Shown piece after piece: positions 1-5,400 of a stretch of 10,706 nucleotides of DNA. A model generated the notes under the pieces. That model saw nothing but the letters and a program-made list of their open reading frames with translations. It did no database searches and was not told the origin of the DNA. The DNA is from Lentisphaerota bacterium (GTDB lineage: Bacteria; Verrucomicrobiota; Kiritimatiellia; RFP12; UBA1067), in the NCBI GenBank assembly GCA_022839525.1, contig JALHET010000046.1, forward strand, positions 1-10,706, read 5' to 3'. A program made the translations under genes and the position numbers. Position 1 is the stretch's first letter. Every line of letters begins with the position of its first letter.

Positions 1-137
1 TTCAACTCCAGCACCGCCTTGATCACAGAGGGCATTTTGACATGGAGTGCCTGCGCGACGTCCCGCACGCGGGCATGGCCGTTCGCCTGCACCAACAGGT
101 ACAGGGTTTCCAGATAATCTTCGAGGCTGTTAGTCAT
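1..137 (-). CDS. DtxR/MntR-family metal-dependent transcriptional repressor (partial, N-terminal 45 residues)
   Basis: Reading leftward from an ATG at 137, the first 45 residues form the start of a DtxR/IdeR/MntR-type winged-helix repressor; the rest lies outside the window. The opening SLEDYLETLYLL (residues 4-15) followed by ARVRDVAQAL and a recognition-helix region with MPSV is the family's N-terminal helix-turn-helix signature. The start is supported by a strong Shine-Dalgarno-like AAGGGGA (complement of about 142-149) just upstream. Family members bind DNA when loaded with Fe(II) or Mn(II) and repress metal import. The residue at the first metal-ligand position is Asp7 in EDY, as in MntR Asp8, rather than the Met of DtxR/IdeR. 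Its divergent placement next to feoB suggests that it controls ferrous iron uptake. The metal-binding and dimerisation domains are not visible, so metal preference stays open. Confidence 0.85.
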   Translation of the reverse strand, partial: MTNSLEDYLETLYLLVQANGHARVRDVAQALHVKMPSVIKAVLEL

Positions 138-201
138 GCGTTTCCCCTTGTTTGCCAGCCCGCCGCCCAGCCGCTTTTGAACCGCGCTGCCACCCGTCAG
201 A

Positions 202-231
202 TTCGGTTTGCCCGGATGTAACGTTCGGTTT
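202..231. repeat. Direct repeat TTCGGTTT x2 (22-bp phase)
   Basis: The octamer TTCGGTTT occurs at 202-209 and again at 224-231, a start-to-start distance of 22 bp, close to two helical turns. It lies in the dtxR-feoB intergenic region, about 95-150 bp upstream of the feoB -10 box and 65-95 bp upstream of the regulator start. It could be a binding site for a protein contacting one face of the DNA, or chance. The second copy runs into GGTTTAAGGCAATACC (227-242), whose reverse complement contains TTGCCTTAA, a string I recall as resembling MntR-type boxes. Confidence 0.3.
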
Positions 232-284
232 AAGGCAATACCATACACGGCGCCACCGGTTCCCGCAACCGTATTTTATGGAGT

Positions 285-302
285 GTCGCGCAGATTCGCG
301 AC
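285..302. promoter_or_regulatory. Dyad GTCGCG-N6-CGCGAC, candidate operator upstream of feoB
   Basis: A perfect inverted repeat with 6-bp arms (285-290 and 297-302) and a 6-base centre lies 23 bp upstream of the feoB -35 box. It has no following T-run and is not placed as a terminator. A dyad here could bind the adjacent DtxR-like dimer or another regulator, but its sequence does not resemble the known AT-rich DtxR/IdeR box. In GC-rich DNA a 6-bp arm can also arise by chance. Confidence 0.3.
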
Positions 303-324
303 CAACCATTTCTCCGGATTACAC

Positions 325-353
325 TTGAGTTCAACACGGCGGCTCCCTATACT
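325..353 (+). promoter_or_regulatory. Sigma70-type promoter for feoBA
   Basis: TTGAGT (325-330, four of six bases match TTGACA), a 17-bp spacer and TATACT (348-353, five of six match TATAAT) make the best promoter in the window. Transcription would start near 359-362. That excludes the upstream in-frame TTG at 354 as the feoB start and supports the ATG at 402 (or 393). Confidence 0.65.
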
Positions 354-361
354 TTGCGACT

Positions 362-409
362 ATGTTTTCCGAGGCTAACAATCTTCGCGGGGATGTGCGG
401 AATGGGTGA
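362..409 (+). CDS. Possible 15-residue leader ORF overlapping the feoB start
   Basis: An ATG at 362, only 8 bases after the feoB -10 box, opens a 15-codon frame (MFSEANNLRGDVRNG) ending in TGA at 407-409, inside codons 2-3 of feoB in another frame. If transcription starts at about 362, this ORF would be leaderless and its termination would deliver ribosomes onto the feoB ATG at 402. Nothing but position supports it; no homologue is recognised. It may be chance. Confidence 0.25.
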   Translation: MFSEANNLRGDVRNG

Positions 410-2636
410 CGGGCTGGCAGTCGCGCTGGTGGGCAACCCCAACACCGGCAAGACAACGTTGTTCAACGCGTTGACGGGAGCGCGGGAGCGCACGGGCAAC
501 TGGACCGGTGTCACCGTCGACAGCACGCGGGCTTCGTTCGCGTGGAAAGGGCGCACGTTCCATGTGGCCGATCTGCCCGGCATCTATTCCTTTTCGCCGT
601 CCACCGAAGATGAGCGCGTCGCGCGCGACGATCTGATCCGCAACAAACCGTCGGTCGTCATCAATATCCTGGACGCCTCGAACCTCGAGCGCAGTCTCTA
701 CCTCACCGCGCAACTGCTCGACATGCGGGTGCCGCTCGTGGTGGCGCTCAATCAGACCGATGTGGCGGAACATCACGGCATGACCGTCGACGCAGGGCAC
801 CTGGCCCAGCATCTGGGCTGTCCGGTGGTGGCCATGGTGGCCTCGCAAGGCAAGGGTCTGGAAGAACTGAAAGACGCCGTGCTGCGCGTTGCGGAATCGC
901 GGCAGCTCCCCGCAGCACGCGTGCTGTACGGCGACGCCGAGCGCGCGGTGCAACGGCTGCAGGTGTGCCTGATCGTGGCGGCAGACGATGCGGGCGTGGA
1001 CTCGCGCTGGCTGGCGATTCAATTGCTCGAACGCGACCCGTTCGCATGCGGACTGACAAAAGGGATGTTCGACGAAATCGTCAACGAGGAGAATGCGCGG
1101 CTCGCGCGGCACACGGGTCAAAAGCCCGAGGTCGCGGTCATGAACGCGCGGCTGGGCTTCATCCGTGGCCTGGCTCGCGACGTGGTCAAGCGGCGGGTGG
1201 AGGCACAGCGGCGTTTTTCGGATGTGGCGGACCGCATTCTGCTCAGTCGCCCGGCGGGTATCCCGGTGTTTTTGTGCGTGATGTACGGAATGTTCTGGCT
1301 GACGGTGCGGCTGACTCAACCGCTGGTGGATTTCATCGACAGCGCGTTCGGCGCCCTGCTGGTACACGGGACGCGCGCGTGGCTGCATGCGGCAGGCGCG
1401 CCAGGGTTGGTGATCTCGCTGGTCTCAGACGGGCTGGGTTCGGGGCTTACGACCGTGGCGACGTTCATGCCCCCGATCTTTATGGTCTTCCTCTACCTGA
1501 GCCTGTTGGAAGAGTCGGGGTATATGGCGCGCGCGGCGTTCATCATGGACCGTTTCCTCAGCAAAATCGGGTTGCCGGGCAAGGCCTTCATCCCGTTGCT
1601 GGTGGGGTTCGGGTGTACCGTGCCGGCGCTGATGGCCACCCGGACACTGGAACAGCGGCGCGACCGCGTGCTGACCATGCTGATCGCGCCGTTTATGTCG
1701 TGCGGGGCGCGGATGCCGGTGTACGCGATCTTCGCCATGGCGTTCTTCCCGAAGTCTGGCAACGCCGTGATTTTCGCCCTTTACGTGACGGGCGCGGTGC
1801 TGGCCATCCTGTCCGGGCTGGTGTTGCACAAGACCCTTTTCAAGGGCGAGTCCTCGGCCTTTGTGATGGAGCTGCCGCCCTATCATATACCCGCGTTGCG
1901 GGGCTGCCTGGAACATGTGTGGCATAACCTCAAAAGTTTCCTCACCCGGGCGGGTCAGGTGATCCTGTTAATCGCGGTACTGCTGAGCCTGGCCAATGCC
2001 CTGTTCGCCTGGGCCGTCGCGGGACGCGAACAGGCGGACGCGCTGCGCTCGTCCGCGGGCCGGGCGATGACCGTTGTGTTGCGCCCCATGGGCGTAGACG
2101 AAGAGAACTGGCCTGCGGCGGTGGGCTTGCTGACCGGCCTGATGGCGAAAGAGGCGATCGTGGGGACGCTCGAAGTGCTGTACGCACACGCAAACCGTCC
2201 CGGCACGGGGGCGTCCACCGAAGCGTATGACTGGGTCAAAGAATGGAACGCCGCGCTCAAGGCGCTTGCGGCGGGGTATGGCTGGAAGGCGCATGCGGCA
2301 CCTGCCGCTCCCGGAGAGGGAACGGGGTTGCTGGAAGCGATGCGGCGCAATTTCGGAAGCCGGGCGGCAGCAATGGCCTACTTGCTGTTCGTGCTGATTT
2401 ACTCGCCGTGCGTGGCCGCGCTGATCGTGTTGGGGCGCGAGGCGGGATGGCGCTGGGCCGCGTTCGCGATCACCTATCAGACTCTGCTGGCGTGGATGGT
2501 GGCTACGGGATATTATCAGGTGATGACTTTTGCCCAGGCGCCGGCGCGTGCCGCCGTGTGGCTTGGCAGTGTGACGGCCATGACGGCGGGCGGGATCGGA
2601 TGTCTGGCCCTGCTTGGAAAAAGGATAAAACTATGA
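402..2636 (+). CDS. feoB: FeoB, GTP-gated ferrous iron transporter
   Basis: This is the inner-membrane Fe(II) permease of the Feo system, 744 residues from the ATG at 402 (E. coli FeoB has 773). The cytosolic G domain shows G1 GNPNTGKT (11-18), the G2 region WTGVT (34-38), G3 DLPG (57-60) and G4 NQTD (117-120). About ten residues before G1 is normal for the family, which favours 402 over the upstream in-frame TTG at 354; ATG 393 is the alternative. A helical soluble region follows to about residue 280, then the polytopic membrane domain from about 284. The two Gate motifs are clear (LLEESGYMARAAF near 365-380 and its C-terminal counterpart). The cysteines C405 (GFGCTVPA), C434 (MSCGAR) and C670 (SPCVAA) match the three conserved pore-region cysteines of E. 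coli FeoB. MAKEAIVGTLEVLY is at 581-594. It is translationally coupled to feoA through a 4-bp overlap and probably repressed by the divergent DtxR-like protein. No feoC was seen. Confidence 0.97.
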   Translation: MGDGLAVALVGNPNTGKTTLFNALTGARERTGNWTGVTVDSTRASFAWKGRTFHVADLPGIYSFSPSTEDERVARDDLIRNKPSVVINILDASNLERSLYLTAQLLDMRVPLVVALNQTDVAEHHGMTVDAGHLAQHLGCPVVAMVASQGKGLEELKDAVLRVAESRQLPAARVLYGDAERAVQRLQVCLIVAADDAGVDSRWLAIQLLERDPFACGLTKGMFDEIVNEENARLARHTGQKPEVAVMNARLGFIRGLARDVVKRRVEAQRRFSDVADRILLSRPAGIPVFLCVMYGMFWLTVRLTQPLVDFIDSAFGALLVHGTRAWLHAAGAPGLVISLVSDGLGSGLTTVATFMPPIFMVFLYLSLLEESGYMARAAFIMDRFLSKIGLPGKAFIPLLVGFGCTVPALMATRTLEQRRDRVLTMLIAPFMSCGARMPVYAIFAMAFFPKSGNAVIFALYVTGAVLAILSGLVLHKTLFKGESSAFVMELPPYHIPALRGCLEHVWHNLKSFLTRAGQVILLIAVLLSLANALFAWAVAGREQADALRSSAGRAMTVVLRPMGVDEENWPAAVGLLTGLMAKEAIVGTLEVLYAHANRPGTGASTEAYDWVKEWNAALKALAAGYGWKAHAAPAAPGEGTGLLEAMRRNFGSRAAAMAYLLFVLIYSPCVAALIVLGREAGWRWAAFAITYQTLLAWMVATGYYQVMTFAQAPARAAVWLGSVTAMTAGGIGCLALLGKRIKL

Positions 2637-2878
2637 ACGCGGGCGAAACCGATAGCCCGGTCGGGCAACCACGGTACCTCATTGACCTGAAGGACGGCGA
2701 AGCCGCCGTCATCCGTGCGAATGGGGACCGCAAGTCAACCGAGATGGGGCTTTTTCCCCAGGCACGCGTGGTGATGTTCCGCAACCGTAAAGGCGAGCAG
2801 TCGCTCGTGATCGGCGCGGGCGACGCGCGTTTTCTCGTGTCACGCGCGATCGCCAAGAAGGTGGAAATCGAAGGATGA
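2633..2878 (+). CDS. feoA: FeoA, small SH3-like partner of FeoB
   Basis: An 81-residue protein starting at an ATG that overlaps the feoB stop (ATGA, 2633-2636), preceded by an AAGGA Shine-Dalgarno sequence 7 bases upstream. After about 15 variable residues, the core (LKDGEAAVIRANGD, then EMGLFPQARVVMF, then LVIGAGDARFLVSRAIAKKVEIE) follows the FeoA pattern: LxxGexaxV, the MGL-turn with a basic or polar partner, then the G-x-x-LR-like strand. FeoA proteins are cytosolic SH3-like domains thought to bind FeoB and influence its GTPase and transport activity. In many bacteria feoA precedes feoB; here it follows. The similarity is clear in pattern but the sequence is divergent. It is convergent with the minus-strand gene ending at 2914. 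The 35-bp gap between them has only a weak 4-bp stem and no convincing terminator. Confidence 0.88.
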   Translation: MNAGETDSPVGQPRYLIDLKDGEAAVIRANGDRKSTEMGLFPQARVVMFRNRKGEQSLVIGAGDARFLVSRAIAKKVEIEG

Positions 2879-2913
2879 AAGGTGAGGAGGGGCGGAACCC
2901 TTCCGTTCGGGAA

Positions 2914-3219
2914 TCACACGAGCCGGACAAAATCAAACGCCGGCTCCTCATACGGGTGCGCCGCGCGTAACGCGCGCGTCACCCCATCGACAGCCGCGTC
3001 CGCGCAGATCATCTCAACGCGGTACTCCTGCACGCGCTCCTCGACGCCGGCCTGGCCGATGAACGGGTCACTGCCCGCAAGGGGACGGAACTGCCCCTGC
3101 CCCAACACCTGCCAGCAGCACCGGTCGTAAGCGGCATAACGCCCCGCCCCGGCCGCGAACAGGGCATCCTTCACCGCCTCCAGATGGGTTTCAGGAATGT
3201 AGACCGTCAGTTTGTACAT
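2914..3219 (-). CDS. Stand-alone NIF3/YqfO-like domain protein
   Basis: A 101-residue protein (103 if a GTG at 3225 is used; ATG 3219 is preferred because a GGGCGGG lies 9 bases before it). It matches the short NIF3/YqfO insert-type proteins: an N-terminal strand YKLTVYIPETHLEAVKDAL, then GAGRYAAYDRCCW (about 26-38), GQGQFRPLAGSDPFIG (about 42-57), an acidic strand, and the terminal HPYEEPAFD (about 90-98). In larger NIF3 proteins such as B. subtilis YqfO this fold is an inserted domain related to the CutA/PII group; small stand-alone versions are widespread. No biochemical function is firmly established, and the two metal-site domains of full NIF3 are absent. It is the last gene of the apparent response regulator-nrdR operon, 19-25 bp after nrdR. 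Confidence 0.8.
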   Translation of the reverse strand: MYKLTVYIPETHLEAVKDALFAAGAGRYAAYDRCCWQVLGQGQFRPLAGSDPFIGQAGVEERVQEYRVEMICADAAVDGVTRALRAAHPYEEPAFDFVRLV

Positions 3220-3244
3220 GGCCACGCGCCCGCCCGGCCAACCG

Positions 3245-3691
3245 TCACTTCTCCACCATGTCCTTGACCGCCTTGAGGAACTGGTTCACATCCGCAAAAC
3301 GGCGATAGACCGAGGCGAAGCGGATGTACGCCACATCGTCCAGCTTGTGCAGCCGCGTCATCACCGTCTGCCCGATCTGCTCGGAAGTGACCTCACTCTC
3401 GCCCTCGAACCCCTCGATAATCTGATCGACCAGATCATGGATCTGGTCCGCGCTGATGGGACGCTTCTCGCACGCCCGCATCAGGCCGCGCTCCAGTTTC
3501 AGGCGGCTGAACTCCTCGCGCCGCCCGTCCCGTTTGACCACCCGGAGCTCGTCTTTCACGATCTCCTCATACGTCGTAAAGCGGTGCTCGCACGACAAAC
3601 ATTGCCGACGCCGCCGGATCGACGCGCCCTCACGCGCCGCCCGGCTGTCCAAGACTTTGTCGTCTAAATGCCCGCATTTGGGACAGCGCAT
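3245..3691 (-). CDS. nrdR: NrdR, ribonucleotide reductase transcriptional repressor
   Basis: 148 residues, the usual NrdR length. The N-terminal zinc ribbon has the ligands C3, C6, C31 and C34, with the basic DNA-binding patch RRRRQC (26-31) and HRFTTYE following. The ATP-cone domain covers about 49-139 (start VVKRDGRREEFSRLKL, then the helical bundle ending RFASVYRRFAD). NrdR senses the ATP/dATP balance through the cone and represses nrd genes by binding paired NrdR boxes. The start ATG is preceded by GAGGAA 5 bases upstream. It lies 36 bp after a tandem-receiver response regulator and 19-25 bp before the NIF3-like gene, so all three are probably co-transcribed from the promoter at 4514-4542. 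No ribonucleotide reductase gene or NrdR box is visible in the window. Confidence 0.97.
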   Translation of the reverse strand: MRCPKCGHLDDKVLDSRAAREGASIRRRRQCLSCEHRFTTYEEIVKDELRVVKRDGRREEFSRLKLERGLMRACEKRPISADQIHDLVDQIIEGFEGESEVTSEQIGQTVMTRLHKLDDVAYIRFASVYRRFADVNQFLKAVKDMVEK

Positions 3692-3727
3692 GGTGATTCC
3701 TCAGTTGATGTCCGCGACCCGCATGCT

Positions 3728-4504
3728 TTATGCCCCAGTCACAGCCATGGTACGGTCAATGATCTTGTTGACGGTCAGATCCTTCAGCATACACGTCTGG
3801 GGGATGTCGAGGTTGGCCACATGCTCCAACTGCGCATCCGGCAAATCGAGGCCATAAACCACCGCCTTGATTCCGCGCGTGCCCGGCAACCGCTTCAGCA
3901 TCCCCACCACTTCGTCCGCGCTCATGGCCTCAAGCTCCAGACGCATCACGACCGCGTCCGGCTTGAGCGCGACACAGGCTTCCAGCGTCTCCGCCCCGGT
4001 GGCAAACGCCTCAACCTCGAAACCGGCGCCCGTGAACTCTTTCCTCAACGTCTCCCGCAACGCCGGATCGCCCTCGCCGACCACCAGGCGGCGCATCACC
4101 TTGGGCGCGGCCGCATGGTGCCCCTCCCCAGCCGTCATGAAGAGAATCCGCCCCACCTCCATCAGCAAGTCTGAAGGGTCGCACGGTTTCGCGAGAAAAC
4201 CGGCGATCTGCTTGTCCGCAAAATATTCCGCCATGGAAGCGCGTGCCGTCAAGACCAGGACCGGATAGAGTGTGCGCCCGTCAGGATTTGTGATGCGGTC
4301 CAGAAAACCGGCTCCCCCCATGCCCGGCATACCCATGTCAAGAATGACAAGCGCCGGCTGGAACGCCCGCATTTTGACCAGCGCATCCTCACCGCTCACC
4401 GCGCACATTACCTCATAACCCTCGAACCTCAAAAAGTCACCCAACGTCTCAAGCAGACTCGGGTCATCATCCACCAGCAACAATTTCCGTTTGTTCGTTT
4501 CCAT
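3728..4504 (-). CDS. Tandem receiver response regulator (REC plus degenerate REC), no output domain
   Basis: 258 residues. The first receiver (about 7-120) is complete: acidic pair D12/D13, phospho-acceptor D56 (VILDMGMPGMGG), T86 (LTAR) and K106 (FLAKP). An Ala/Gly-rich linker (about 124-135) leads to a second receiver-like domain (about 137-255). There the phospho-acceptor position aligns with R188 (VVMRLELEAM), the acidic pocket is reduced to GEGD (143-146), and only a lysine (K241) keeps its place, so this half is probably not phosphorylated. No DNA-binding or enzymatic output domain is present, so it likely acts by protein-protein contact, in a phosphorelay or as an adaptor. No histidine kinase is nearby. 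It is the first gene of a likely operon with nrdR and the NIF3-like gene. The ATG at 4504 has no clear Shine-Dalgarno sequence and lies about 9 bases from a -10 box, so the mRNA may be leaderless. Confidence 0.9.
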   Translation of the reverse strand: METNKRKLLLVDDDPSLLETLGDFLRFEGYEVMCAVSGEDALVKMRAFQPALVILDMGMPGMGGAGFLDRITNPDGRTLYPVLVLTARASMAEYFADKQIAGFLAKPCDPSDLLMEVGRILFMTAGEGHHAAAPKVMRRLVVGEGDPALRETLRKEFTGAGFEVEAFATGAETLEACVALKPDAVVMRLELEAMSADEVVGMLKRLPGTRGIKAVVYGLDLPDAQLEHVANLDIPQTCMLKDLTVNKIIDRTMAVTGA

Positions 4505-4513
4505 ATGCCGGAT

Positions 4514-4542
4514 AGTTTATTCCGTATCCGTACCGATTTCAA
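4514..4542 (-). promoter_or_regulatory. Sigma70-type promoter for the response regulator-nrdR operon
   Basis: On the minus strand, TTGAAA (complement of 4537-4542), a 17-bp spacer and TAAACT (complement of 4514-4519) match a sigma70 promoter at 5/6 and 4/6 positions. Transcription would begin near 4507, only a few bases before the ATG at 4504, which fits the lack of a Shine-Dalgarno sequence there. Confidence 0.5.
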
Positions 4543-4638
4543 GGGCATATCGGTGTCCGGCGTTTTTCCTCCGTGCCGTCCGGAGCCCGGTCCGGGAAGA
4601 GGCCCGTTTAAGGATGGCTGTACAGGCGGACACAGCGG

Positions 4639-4667
4639 TTGACACGCGGCACAAATCATACGAAACT
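4639..4667 (+). promoter_or_regulatory. Possible promoter for mtnN-HAD, overlapping a leaderless start
   Basis: A perfect TTGACA (4639-4644) is followed after 17 bp by a weak -10 GAAACT (4662-4667, 3/6), which would place the transcript start at about 4674-4675, on the mtnN ATG. The same TTG is the first in-frame start-like codon of mtnN, but reading it as a -35 box is more sensible, as the encoded N-terminal extension has no family counterpart. Confidence 0.35.
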
Positions 4668-4674
4668 AACACGT

Positions 4675-5400
4675 ATGCAAAAACCGATCGCTCTCGTGGC
4701 CGCCATGAGGGAGGAATTGGATGCGCTTCTGGCCGCCTTTCCGGAGCATGAGGCCAAGATCCATTTCAACACCCGGCTGTTCCACGCCCGGCATGGCGCG
4801 CAAGACCTGATTATCGCCCAGTCCGGGGTCGGCAAAGTCAATGCGGCCTGCACCCTCTCCCTGCTGCTCTCAGACTTTGCCCCCGGCTGCGTCATCAACA
4901 CCGGTTGCGCGGGCGGCATGCAGCCCGGGCAACAGCCCCTCGACCTCGTGGTGCCGGAAGAGACCGTCTACACCGATGTGGATGTCACCCCGCTCGGTTA
5001 CGCGTACGGGCAGATGATGGGCTCCGAACCGCGTTTTCACTCTTCGCCTTCCCTGCTTGCGCACGTCCAGAAAGTCCTTGCCGAACATCCCCTGCCGGTC
5101 GCCTGCCACCACGGCCTGCTCGGCTCGTCAGACTCCTTTATCCACAAGCCCTGGCAACTTGCGCGCATCCGCCGGCTTTTTGACGGCCGCGTCCAGTGCG
5201 TCGACATGGAGGGCGGCGCCATTGCCCACACCTGCACCCGGTTCGGCGTACCCTTCCTCATCCTGCGCGCCTTGAGCGACATGCCCGGCAAGGGTGAAAA
5301 CGCCTCTGAGTTCAAAGCCTTTCTTGCACGCGCCGCCGCGAATTCGGCCGCCCTGTGCCTCGCCCTTGTGAACCACCTGTCCCTTCAGGAGACGTTATGA
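4675..5400 (+). CDS. mtnN: 5'-methylthioadenosine/S-adenosylhomocysteine nucleosidase
   Basis: 241 residues from the ATG at 4675. It is a purine/uridine phosphorylase-superfamily nucleosidase that splits MTA and SAH (and often 5'-deoxyadenosine) into adenine and a thio-ribose, part of methionine salvage and methyl-cycle detoxification. Family landmarks: AAMREEL (9-15; E14 matches the catalytic E12 of E. coli MtnN), SGVGKVNAA, INTGCAGG, the VYTDVDVTPLGY segment, GSSDSFI, VDMEGGAIAH (E179, ribose-binding glutamate) and RALSD (D202, the general acid). These three match E. coli E12, E174 and D197. The related futalosine hydrolase MqnB is an alternative, but the DVDVT and DSFI segments favour MTAN. 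There is no Shine-Dalgarno sequence before the ATG. The stop overlaps the next gene's start by ATGA, so the two are a coupled pair. Confidence 0.93.
   Translation: MQKPIALVAAMREELDALLAAFPEHEAKIHFNTRLFHARHGAQDLIIAQSGVGKVNAACTLSLLLSDFAPGCVINTGCAGGMQPGQQPLDLVVPEETVYTDVDVTPLGYAYGQMMGSEPRFHSSPSLLAHVQKVLAEHPLPVACHHGLLGSSDSFIHKPWQLARIRRLFDGRVQCVDMEGGAIAHTCTRFGVPFLILRALSDMPGKGENASEFKAFLARAAANSAALCLALVNHLSLQETL

Noticed and set aside
354..401. TTG at 354 as the feoB start
   Set aside because: It lies directly after the -10 box, before any plausible transcript start, and adds residues not found in FeoB proteins.
375..1388. A 337-codon minus-strand frame antisense to feoB
   Set aside because: It lies wholly within the feoB G-domain coding region and has no recognisable family features; typical shadow in high-GC DNA.
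965..1927. A 320-codon plus-strand frame inside feoB
   Set aside because: It is the +1 shift of feoB; the feoB frame carries all conserved motifs throughout.
2879..2913. Terminator between feoA and the NIF3-like gene
   Set aside because: Only a 4-bp stem (TTCC/GGAA) is present and there is no T-run on either side.
4555..4595. Three copies of GTCCGG upstream of mtnN
   Set aside because: Short GC-rich hexamers at irregular spacing are expected by chance here; not a defined repeat array.
4618..4625. CTGTACAG palindrome upstream of mtnN as an SOS/LexA box
   Set aside because: LexA sites need an 8-bp spacer between CTGT and ACAG in the E. coli type; an 8-bp palindrome alone is not significant.
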